A DNA stretch of 64,000 nt from Callorhinus ursinus (Eukaryota > Chordata > Mammalia > Carnivora > Otariidae), in assembly GCF_003265705.1 (NCBI RefSeq), contig NW_020312966.1:24746896-24810895 (forward strand). Direction: 5' to 3'. A program made the position numbers and the translations under genes. Positions 25,701 through 37,700 of this stretch are shown piece by piece. Every line of letters starts with the position of its first letter. Within the stretch, counting starts at the first letter, position 1. The notes below the pieces were generated by a model. It was not told where the DNA came from and made no database searches. It saw only the letters and a list, made by a program, of their open reading frames with translations.

Positions 25701-28700
25701 TCACCCAACTTTTGAGTATCTGAGTTGAGAACCGTCCATGGACCAAGACTGTCCTGTTATTGGGTGTCTGTTTTGTTGTCCAAGCCTGTGGTTCTTCTGC
25801 TTCTGTGTGCTGCGCAGAAGCACTCATTTTGATCCAAACTGTCCTGTGGGGAGAGGCTCATGATCAGTCAAATCCAAGTGGGCCCTCACAGGTTCTTTAC
25901 ACCTTGAGGTGATAAGCAAGTGTTGAGGAATCCGGTAAGAGAGTTTCCACCCCGAGACCTAGTCTAACCAGAAGACTGGATGACTTTAATGAGATTATGG
26001 CCAGTCTATTTCAGTGGCCTTCCTTAAATTCAGAGGCGGCTTATATATAGTTTTCCAATGAACATATTTGGGACCTGGATGATAGTTTTTTTTTTTTTTT
26101 AAAGACTTTTTACATTTTCCTAGTGACTTGTGGGTGAACGAACTTTCAGAAACTCAATATTCTCCAAAGAGATTTAGAACTTTCGTCTAACTAAGTGATA
26201 CACCAAGTGTGAACCTTAGTCTAATTGATACACCAAGTGTGAACCTTAGTGTAACTAAGTGATACACCAAGTGTGAACCTTGGTTTAAGTGATATACCAA
26301 GTGTGAACCTTAGTCTAACTAAGTGATACACCAAGTGTGAAGCCACCTCACGGCTGCTTTAACGGCTTTCTCTGAGCAATGGGTACAGTGGGAGCAGCTC
26401 TGCCTTACAGATCTGGTTCTGGGGTTTCACATCAAATGCTTTACTTAGGAAATGTAACCTGCTAAATGAATTCAAATAGACCCAGATAAGGATCGGCACG
26501 TTTGAAAGCTGTCTGCAACCTGAACAATGAATGAGTCACAGCAGAGCACTGAATCATAAGCGAAAAGTCGAGGTCTGCAGATCTAACCTTCTTCTAACTC
26601 CTAATTAACGTTCTGGACAAGGAAGGAAACAGCCTATTAACAAAATCCAATTAGGACATCTAATTGAGAGGGGCTGCCAGTACCTGGCAGGGGGAAAGAT
26701 TGGCTGTCTGAATAGCATATTATCAGGTAATGTTGAACTTTTAAAAACATAAGCTAATGCATGTGGGAGATGTTAAGTTCACGCACCTAATTAGAGTGTG
26801 GAACTTGAACTCTTGAAATGTGCAAATTAAAATCTGAAACTATGGCAGACAGAGAGACATGTGAGGTTAAGCTTGTCCCATCCTCTACCCTGGTCCCAGC
26901 CCTTGTCCTTCAGGCCTGGATGGAAGTCGCTGGCTTCTGAGCTGCTTCCTTCCATAGATGGAGACACTCAAATCTCTGATCCGGGCTGATGGGAAACATG
27001 CTTGGGCTCCATCTCAAGAGCTCTTCCCTCCTGTGCTGGTGACCTCAGCCAGCCTCACGACTTGAAATACCAGCTAATGGTGATGACCCTCAGTCCACAG
27101 CTCCGACTCAGACCACTTTGCTGAACCTCTTAAGTGAACCAAGTAGCCCATTTTCTGATGGATAGAAGCATGATTTACCACATTGGTGTTCAGTTCTTCC
27201 TCAAGCCAATTTTGAGCAAAGGGCATTTTCCCCTTTGAGTAATTTGCACAGCAATGGAGATGGGCCCACATTTTTCGAGATGAGTTACTACTTGCTTAAA
27301 GCTCAAGATCATCTAGCTCTCTATTAAAATAGAACCTTTTATAATGATGGTGTCACGGGAAATAACTCATGGCTCAGTCTCCAGCAAAATGCGTTGCTCT
27401 CGGGTTTTTACTGGATATAGAATTTATGTTTAAGGGGCGTGATTGGATGTGTGATATTATCCGAGTGTATAAATATATAACCTGTGTTTTAATAGATTCT
27501 GTAATATACATTTTTGATGCTAAAGTTTTAGGGAAATGGACTTTCAAATTCATTCCAAATATTAAAAAGAAACTGGATTTAGGGAGTGAGGCAGGATGGA
27601 CAGATATGTTTTTTAGTGCAAAGATCTGTTAGACATACTCTCAGATTTTCTCATTCCCTCTTTTCCCCTGTATAGCCTCTTCCTACAAATATGTTTAGAG
27701 ATACTCTGCTGCACTACAATGTTGTGAAGTCACAAATTCACTCAGTAACGATGACTCAAATATGCCATGAAATGTCTCTCCTCCACCTTGCCTAATCTGG
27801 TCTTCCTGATTTTAACTTTGAATCCTATCTTGAATAAAGCCTCGTCTGATCTAATAATTTAAATAGTCTCTTTGGATAATGCTAAATCTTTCCACAAAAG
27901 GAGGAGCTTGGCCTCTTTGATTTCTCAGTCATCTTCGCCCAACCCAGAGTCTTCTGCAAAAATGGCGTCAAGGAGGGGCACCTGGGTGGCTCAGTCGGTG
28001 AAGCGTCTGCCTTCAGCTCAGGTCATGATCCCAGGGTCCTGGGACTGAGCCCCGAGTAGGGCTCCCTGCTCCGCGGGGAGTCGGCTTCTTCATCTCCCTC
28101 TGTCTCTCCACTGCTCCTCCCACCCCTCATGTGCTGTCTCTCTCTCAAATAAATAAATAAAATCTTTAAAAAAAAATGGCATCGAGGAGAGAAAAATGGC
28201 TTTGGGCCCTAATGGTGGAGGTGGGAAGCCGATGTCCCTGGGCACAAAGCTCTGACTCCTCTGGTCTCCAGGACGATGCTTCTTGGTCACTCAGTTGCTG
28301 CCTTGCTGGTATTCACAGCTAAAGTCTGTGATGAGCTCATAACCCACGCTCTTAGCTCTGGCTAGCCCATTGGGACATATAGGTCAATCCATCACCCATC
28401 CTTTACCTCTTGCTGGATGCAGGCCACGAATTCTCTACCACAGCTGTAACAGAGTCCACATGTTCTCACCACACGGCAGACTAGTAAATCAAGAGGCACG
28501 ATGCTGGGGGAAGGAAAGCAACTTTATTCAGAAAGCCAGCAAACCAAGGAGGTGGCAGATTGTGGTCCCCAAGAGCATCTTTCCTCAGCATGAAATGCGG
28601 GCTTCTTTTATTTTAGAAGGAGGTTGGCGTCAAGAGGTGACTGATATCTGTAGATGTTCAGGAGCCCACAGGGGTCCAAGGAAGGTTATGAAAACTTTCT

Positions 28701-31700
28701 GTCCCTGGTTACTTGGTCTTTGCATACAGGAATCCGGTCATGGTGTCCCTGTAAATCTTAGCGTTGTGATTTCTGTACGTACTTCCTTCTCTCCTTGGGT
28801 GAAGTGGCTTTCAGGGAAAGAGTGGATTTTGCACATCTCAGCTGTAGCAAGCCTACGTGCAGGGCTCCATGGAGGTCTGTCAGCCATACGTCGAAGCAGC
28901 AAGGGAAACAGAGGCAACATGGAGTCAGACATGCTAAGTGTCTCCCTATGACACATCCTCTTTCCAGCCTGAGGCTCCGGGGTCCACTCCCGCCCTCAGT
29001 TCCAGCATCGCCTCATCCCATCACAGCCAGCCCCATGGCAAGTCCACTGGTTCTCAACCCAGCATCCAAATTCCTGGGTGCTCAGAGTGTCTCGGGGAGG
29101 CTGAACCACAGCAACTCCTTCCTCATTAGTGCCTCCTCCCTCTAGAACCCCTTTCCAGCAGAGTTAGGTCACACACCTGTCCACTGGACACCCCTGTCTC
29201 TGCCTGTCTCCCTCTTCCTTCTTACAATCCTCGAGGCCTAGAGAGGCAGGCTTTCCCCCTCTATCCCGTTCTCCTCAACGCCTTCAGCCTTCAGTGGAAA
29301 AGTGGTGTTTCTCCTGTGCTCGGCAGGGAGTACCCTGTGACATGACGTAGCCTCAGGCGGTTTAGACAACCGTGGAGTCGGAATGGCAAAATGGCAAAGT
29401 GCTTTGGTAACTTTCAAAGTGAACTCCTGTTACAAGTACTTCTTACAGTCCTGTCCCCTTCTGCATTCCAGATGAAGATCTTTGACAAAAATAAGGATGG
29501 CCGTTTGGATCTTAATGACTTGGCAAGGTGAGTAGCCTGAGAATGGTGTCACAGACTCAGACATACCGTCGTGGGGGTTCCACGACGCACACACTTCCCT
29601 TTGAAAGGCAGAGGTCAAGGCTTGCCTGAAGAAGAGGCTCATCTGGCCAAATAAACAGCGGTTGTTTAGAATCTTCTGGGGGTGACAGATGCCTTTGTAA
29701 AGATAATAAAAACTGCCCCCCAAATGCACAATACACAAAGTTTTCATAAAATTTTATAGGTGGGTCGTGGGCCAGCCCTGCCTTCAAAGGCCAGACGTTC
29801 CTGGTCTCACATAAGGACCCCATGAAAATATAAGTCTGGAATCTCCTTCACTGGCTCTGGGAAAGCTGAGCAGTTAGTTCAGGACAGGGGACGACTGTGC
29901 TGTCTGCTTTTTCGGTGTTGAAGTAAACTCCATGGGCACCCAGCACCCGAGGGCCAGAGTGGGGAAGGGGAGGGGTGACAGCAGAAGTGGCCCAGTGCCT
30001 GGAAAAGTGCTGTAAGGCCGGTGTTGTGACATGATGGTCATGTCAGCACATCGTCTCAGGACTGGCTGACCCCAAGATGACCTGTGATTGTCACAGAAAG
30101 GAAAAAAAAAATCAGCGGATCCAGAATACATGGGTATAGCCCAGAAGGGGGAGCAGTGACGATCTCAGGGGCCTGCGGATGGGGTGGATGGAGTGGTAGT
30201 GTGGACAGGGACGGGGGTGGCAGTTACAGGCTGCAGGGCACAAGCAGGTGTGGCTGGAAGACAGGGAGTCCACGGACTGAGGGTGATTTTCAGTGACAGA
30301 GAGTTAACTGGGCAATGTCATAAGCAGATGTGAACTTGAGTTCAGAATCACAAAGCCCTGTACCAGCTACCTCCTCTCTTGGCAGCATCTCCGAATGGGG
30401 ACACACCAAGAAGAACCTCTCCTTAGTGATTGCCAGGACATCGTCCCCAACACTCCGTAGGGTCTTCTATTCTGAGCCTCATCCTCCTTGGTTACTTTCC
30501 CCAGGACCTTTGTCCAAAATTTGGCCACTTTGTTGGAGAAAAGGCACGGAGAGACCAGCCAGACCAGAGGGGGACGAGAGTGTTTCTCCTAAAGGTTGAG
30601 GACTGAGGGGTCTCCGCCCTGTGGCCCTTGTAGATTTGTCCCCTGGGTCCCACTCACTTCTCACAGTTCTTTTGGCCAACTGAGGCAAGCGTTCCTCTCA
30701 AGCAGAGGTCAGTCTAGCTACTCTGAGAGCTGTGTGAGAGCCAGTCCTAACGGGATTACCCAAACACCTAAAAGATTCACTCAAAACATGGCATCTGGAT
30801 GAAAACAAGAGCATTTAACTTCATTGCTCCCCTCGCCAAAAACACCCACCCACCTGACTCAAGGCACTTCTCAGAGGCAGCGAGTCCAGCAGCCCCGAGC
30901 GCCTCCTGGAGGCTGGAGTGTGCCACTGCCGTAAACTGCTCTCTACCCAATCGTCAATGACACTTTTACTCCTCAAATAAAATCCACAGATAATATAATC
31001 TACCTGCGAGCATAATGCTAAAGCAGTTAGTATAATGCACAAACTATAACACATAAAGGGGAAATAAAGGAGAACAGGTAATAATAAAATAAGGTGTATT
31101 TCAGTGCATAGGTGGGTAGATGGAACCACAGGGAAGACATAAGGGAGGGGTTGTTGCTTACATCGTGGTGTGGAATTACTGTGAATATGTCAGTTCAGAT
31201 GTTGACTGATACAAATGTGGCCTTTTGGCAACTCATGTGTCAGGAACTCAGTTGCTGTTGATACAATTTTATAAACAACAAATAAGTCTTGATCGCATTC
31301 CAAAGGAAACAAAGTGCAGTCATCCCTCAATTTACATGACTCACTATACTATATGGATAATCGACACAATTAGCAAATTATGTACACCTTGAGAAAAATG
31401 CCCTGGATTTTTATGTAAATAGGAATTCAGTTCTCGGTTCAAATATAATTATAAGCAGGATTTTTGCACACATGAGTGGTCCCCTGGACATTCCACAGGA
31501 TGATTCCCCATTCTGTGGAACTTTCCATGCAATGCAGGACATCTAGCACCCCCAGTCCCCATCTACGGAGGTCATGTCCCCTCTGTCACTGTGATTACCA
31601 AAAGGCCTCCCTGCAAGCTAGCCAAACGTCCCCCACTGGGGGCCTACCCAGAAGGTAGGAAGTATGCCTTAGTCTCTTCAATAGCTTCTCTCCTAGTGGA

Positions 31701-34700
31701 GTGTTATGTATAGAGGAGAATTCAATCAGTAGTTGCGGACTGAAGGAAGAATTGACTTCTTACTGAACAGAGATGCAAAGTGACAAAACAGTTACTATCT
31801 TCTTTCAAAACCAATTTGATACGGAATTTGACAGTGACAACGAGGGTAGGTGGATTAAAGATGTCCATGTCTGAATTCCCAGAACCACTGAACATTTTAT
31901 GTTATGTGGCAAGATGCATGAAGGCTGCAGAGAGCATTGTAAGTTGCTCACTGACAGACCTTACAGAAATTAGTCTGGATTGTCCAGGTCGGCCCAAGGA
32001 CAAGGGTCCTTTAAATGTGGAAGAAGGAAGCAGAGGGTCGGGCTTTGAAGGCTTTGAGGTGGAGAAACGGGCCGTGAGCCAAAGGATGCAGGCAGCTTCT
32101 AGAAGCTGGAAAAGGCAAGGAAACTGATTCTCCCCTGGAGCCTCCAGAAAGAAACAGCCCCATGGACACCTCAGTTTTAGCCTGGTGAAATCTGCTTCAG
32201 ACTCTGATTTCCAGTGTTGTAAGATACTCATTTGTGCTTTGAAGCCACCACATCTGAGCTCATTCGTCACAGCAGCAATAGGGAAATAACTGAATGACTT
32301 AAAGGTCTTAAAACATTTATACACGGGACTCCTCTCTCTATTCCCAGCTCTAGAATGCAGCTGTCTTGCTCCACATACAAGCGCCTCTCAAGTACATGTC
32401 CTCTCGCTGGTAATATGATTTAGGCTGCTTGGTGCCAACCAAGAGATAGGACAGATTCCTCGTGGAGTTCCAGGGTATTCTACCCTTTACTTGGCTCAGA
32501 TTAATTCTTTACCCTGGGCATCCAGAAGAGCAGAATTTTCCAAATTGCTATGTGATACTTTTTCTGCCTTTCTCTATGTTGTGAATGCGTGATTATGAGT
32601 GCAACATAAATCCAATGCTTTAGTCTTTTGAAACAGACTGTATTCTATTAAATGCAATTGTAATTAAGCAGGAAGTATGAAAATACATTTGTTTTCCAAA
32701 AAATAAACCTGTATTTTTTTTATTGCTTATCATTTATGTATTATAACATTTACTCTTATAAAGGGTACAATTCGGTATACTTTAGTCTATTCATAAGGCT
32801 GTTCAACCATCACCACTGCCCAATTCTAGAACATTTTTATTGTGCCAGAAAAACGCCCCATACCCATCAGGAATCACTCTCTCCTTCCCTTACCTACCAA
32901 CCCCTGATAACCACTAATCTACTTTCTGTTTCTATGGATCTGCTTATTCTGGGTATTTCATATAAATGGCATCATACAATACGTGGCCTTTCATGTCTGG
33001 CTGAGGTTCTTTATTTCTTCATGTGGACTGAAGCAACTGTCTCATGTTCTTTTCATTTCAGCTCGAAGAATCCCTTTAGTATTTCTTATGGGTCACATTT
33101 ATTGTTGATAGTTGTTATCTTTTTGCTTAATGACTTTTTCTAACTAATCCTGTAAAATCTTTATCTTTGTCATATGTGGACACTGAAGTCCCTGCTTGGT
33201 TGCTGAATGGTTAGTTAATGATTGGGCAGAGACTCCTTGTATGTCTCCCAATGTTTGTTGAGGGGCCCTGTGTACGGGTTGGGGCACATCTTCTACATGC
33301 AACCAGGAAGTTTACAATTCTGCTTAGGCTTAACTTTTATTTATTTATGAGAGCGAGAGACGGAGCATGAGCAGGGGTGAGGGGCAGAGGGGGAGGGAGA
33401 GGGAGAAGCAGACTGCCTGCAGACTCCCCGCTGGGCACGGAGCCTGGCTCCATGCAAGACTCCATCCCAAGACCTTGAGATCATGACCTGAGCCAAGGTC
33501 AGACACTTAACTGACAGAGCCACCCAGGCGCCCCTGTTTAACCAAACTCTTACCCACCACTGCGGTAGGCTGTTATCTTAAGTGATTGCTTTTCATTGTT
33601 TTTGACAAGTGCTCCCAGATAAAAGCCTTTTCCACTAGGTGAGTTCAAAATCAGGTCAAATAAGTGCATCTTGCAAGTGGGGTCATTCAGAGAACATCAG
33701 AGAAGTCAAATAACGGCAATTCTTTGGGAGTTAGGTTTTGAAAGGGCTCCAGCTCTGTTCTGCTCACTACAGCAGCTGTTAGAACGTTCATTTTCCCTGG
33801 GACTATGGGCTCTTCATTTTCAAAGATACCATGTTGCTGAGGGGGTTGGAGGGATGAAGCAAGTTAAAAAGCCACAAAATCCACTGTTCTTACCCAGATT
33901 TAGTCATTTTTCCAAAATAAACACTCCCCAGATTTCTGTAAGACTTGAATTTCTAGAATTCTGAAAAAGTTATTTTGACTTTTTTTTTTTTTTTTTTTGC
34001 CAGTCTTCTCATTGCTGTTATGGAGGAGAGAGTTTTCATAAGCCCTTCCTTTGCCATTTTCCACCAAGACGACTTTTTAAAAGTCCCTCTATGGTGACTA
34101 CTAATCCCTATGAAAGTCTTTCCCAATTAATTTTTTAATTTGTTCTTACAGTATAGAAATTCCCATTTTTCAAGCACTCACCCTCTTCTGCAGAATGATC
34201 TGGAAATTGCCTGCCCTTTCCTCATGCCAGAGTTATGGATCTGCTTGCCTTTGAGAGCTGACAGATCATAACGTAAATTACTTTCTTTTCTTCTTTTCCA
34301 TTTAGGATTTTGGCTCTTCAGGAAAACTTCCTTCTCCAATTTAAAATGGATGTAAGTAGTGACATTTCTCTAGGTGGGCTTGTGTCATTCATGTCTCTCC
34401 ATAAATTCGAGAGGCAGGGAAGAAAGGAAGGCATCTGTTCGTCTCACTGTGATTTATCCAGAGACCAGCAAGGTTCACTGCTGGAATCAAGGGATTAAGG
34501 GTCATTGACTTAAAAAAAAAATCATAAAAGTTTATAAAAGTTGTCTATGACCCTGGAAGAATTGTACATCGGAAGCGTCCCAATGCTGGAGTGACATACT
34601 GTTTTCTCCACACACAGGCTTGTTCCACTGAAGAAAGAAAGAGGGACTTTGAGAAAATCTTCGCCCACTATGATGTTGTAAGTGTGTCTCTTTGGGTTGT

Positions 34701-37700
34701 GCTGGCTACTTTTAGGGAGCAAGCTTGTTTAGCCCCTATGTGGGGTCATTCTACCCACAGACCCTGAACTGATAACGATGAATAGCAATCCCACATGTAT
34801 GCTGCTATTGTCATACCCTCAGCTTCTCCATGTGAACTTCTGAAAACTACATTAAAATGGACAAAGGAGAATTTATGGTTGAGAAGGGAATAAAATCATG
34901 TTTCTTTTCCCTCTGGCTCTAAACTGGGAGAAAGTTTCTCTTTCTTGATCTCCGTCTAGAAAAGTATGCTTGAAAACAAAAGCAGACAATCAGGTTAAAA
35001 ACCACATCCAACCCAAAGAAATAGAGGCAAAACGAGCCCTGGTCGACATAAAAACTACTTTTCTTGTAGGATTGATTGATTATATGGTCCTGCTTCAGAG
35101 AGGAGAAAATAATAATTCTAAAGCACAAAGTATGGTAAGGAGATTGCATTTCTTGAAGACGAGGTACGGTAATGCAAGAAGGAAGAATAATGAGGAAGTT
35201 AGGAAAAGTCAAAAGAGATGCTGTCCTGAAACTCACCAGACTGGGCATTTGAGTGTGTCACATTCTGAGCAGAAAGGAGCATCACCTGGGAGAGGCAGCT
35301 CAGCAAAGGGTTGCTGTGTGACCCATCGCCTGTGTTTGAATCATGCCTCGTTAGCCACGTGACCTTGGGCAGATTCCTTAACTTCCCTGAGCCTCGTTTC
35401 CCTTACCTGTAAAGTTAGGGTAAGTAGCCGAGGATAATAATAATAATACCTACCCCATGGAATTGGTGTGAGAATTCAGTGATTTCATGTGTGTAAAGCT
35501 CTTAGAAGGGTGCCTGGCAGGTAGTGTTCAGTAAATACACTAATTTTTTTTAAAAAATAGACTTTTTAAAATGATACGTTAAAGGTTCAGGGTGAAGAAA
35601 ACTTGAAAAGATGGATGGATGAGTTGTCATGACTGACACTTTAGAGAAGAAACTGAAATATTTTAATATGTATCGCATTTTATAGACATTCTTATAGAAT
35701 GAGTAGGAAAAAAATAAGGGTTTGTGTACAGACCAAATAATAATTCTAACATACTCACTCAATCTAGTCACTCCTGACCTAAAACTTTAATAATCATCAA
35801 GTCCTTGCTAAATCATAAAGCACAATAAAAAAAATGTCAGCCTATATCCTTCCAAGGACCAATACGATGTGCAAATAACGCTTGTCTGTACTGAAGTTCG
35901 GTATTTGGGAAGCAAACGAGGTCGGTATATATCATGTTAATGAGATTCGCAAGAGCCAAGGAACTCCCATTTGTTTATGTGGGGGTCATTACGTACAATT
36001 AATTATTGTCATGTCTGTGGAACATTCACTTTCTGCACAGAGAACCTCACGGCAACGTGCCATTTCCGAACCTCTTTGCAACCACAGAAGAATACTGATT
36101 TGCACAATTCGCCTAATTTATTCTTTAGCTTTCTGACTTAAGAAAATGATGTTTGACTGACAGGCTCTTGTCTATTTCAGAGTAGAACGGGAGCTCTGGA
36201 AGGCCCGGAAGTGGACGGGTTTGTCAAGGACATGATGGAGCTTGTCCAGGTGATTTCACGGGGCCGTAGAGATTTCGCTCCTCGAGGGTCAGGGATGCCA
36301 TTGTGACTGATTCCACTGTTTACTTCTGAGAATCCGTGGGGCTGATGATTAATGCCAGAGACTAAATCTAGGGACACAGTCGACTGAACAATTACTGAGC
36401 CTCTGGGAGAACTGACACGTCTCCCTTTCTCTCTTCAGATCATTTTGAGCTTTAATTAAGTGACCCCATAGCAGCTTCTTGTTTCCATCCTATAAAACCC
36501 TCTCTTTTAACAGAAGAGCACAGTTCTGCTTATTTTTTGGTTACAGAAAGGCCTTTCTACCCCTGGAGTTGGTTATTAGAAAACCCAAAACTTTTAATTT
36601 AAATTTCATGAAATAAATCCCATATTTGAGATTCTTTTTTCCCCCCCTGAGGGGCTGCTTTAACACCTGACCTAAAATCCTGGTTACTTATCTATCAAGA
36701 CATTGCTGCGATTCGAAGCAATAGGATTTTGATTATAATCTAGATCACAGAGAGGTTTTAGGTCGTGTACACGGTTTAAAACAAGCGATCTCCTTTGAGA
36801 TCCTGGTGCACTGTAGTAACTGGCTGCCTGATCTGGTTAAGCAGACACTTGGCAACTCTTCCTTTTCTCTGGAACTGTCTAGCCACCGAATTTAGCGCAT
36901 TCATATCCTTAGAGATTTTTTGAGGTGTATACAGGACACGATGACTCCGTCCCGATTGGCCCAAATGGCAACAAATTAGAGTAGCAATTGTTAACTGGTT
37001 TTAGAATCCCAGACCTGCTTGAAAACCTGATTAAAACTCTGGAGTTTGGGGGGCACGTGGGGGGGTTCGGTCGGTTAAGTGTCTACTCCTGATTTCAGCT
37101 CAGGTCATGATCCTGGGGTCATGAGATCGAGCCCCGTGTCAGGCTCTGCACTAAGCATGGAGCCTGCTTGGGATTCTCTCTCTCCCTCTGCCTCTGCCCC
37201 TTCTCTCCCGTCCCTGCTGGAGCACTCTCTCTCCCTCTCTTTCTCTAACAACAACAACAACAACAAAACTATGGAGTTTTGCAGCAGAAAACGTCCCCCC
37301 AATTTACCAGTTTTTGCACAAATCTCCAGGAAGTTCACATTCTGTGACTGAGCAGGCATGGACGAGATTTTTTTCCTGACCGCGGGTCAGGATGACTTTG
37401 GTGTGGTCTTTGCCTCCTCACTTGTGTTGTTCCCATCCCAACTGGTCCCCTGCCTCTTCTTTGGTTCCTTCACGGGTGCCCCTGTTGGAGACTCCACCAG
37501 CATCTGTGCAGCGGATGGGTCCAGGTGTGGTAGTGCCTTCCGCATTGATTGCTAAAGGAAAGTCCCACTGTATTTACTATCTATTTCATGCCAGAATGAT
37601 TTCTGTAATAGAAACTGAGCAATTATCTAGGGGATATTAAAATCACATGGCGGTAGGCTTGGCCAAACTGCAGTTTTAGTTTGCCTTTGATAGAAAGCAT

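Larger units (their letters stand above)
20564..29471 (+). other. SCGN: SCGN intron 6 (8.9 kb)
   Basis: This is the longest intron. It has three SINEs (21794, 22696, 27976), an old interspersed repeat around 23.0-23.6 kb that I cannot name, a 30/34-bp minisatellite (26.2 kb), a repeat-poor TAAT-rich segment (26.6-26.84 kb) and a candidate antisense LTR (28.48-28.96 kb). Confidence 0.8.
29528..34305 (+). other. SCGN: SCGN intron 7 (4.8 kb, phase 2)
   Basis: It contains an MLT1-like LTR (31.8-32.3 kb), an antisense L1 3' fragment (32.7-33.1 kb), one SINE (33.3 kb) and a T run near 33980. No further exon is seen. Confidence 0.8.

Noticed and set aside
26178..26341. CRISPR-like array of short repeats
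   Set aside because: The repeats are nearly head-to-tail with very short variable parts and lie in a vertebrate intron, so this is a minisatellite.
28370..28951. 193-codon plus-strand frame in SCGN intron 6
   Set aside because: The composition is not protein-like, no family is recognised, and it coincides with an LTR-like repeat block.
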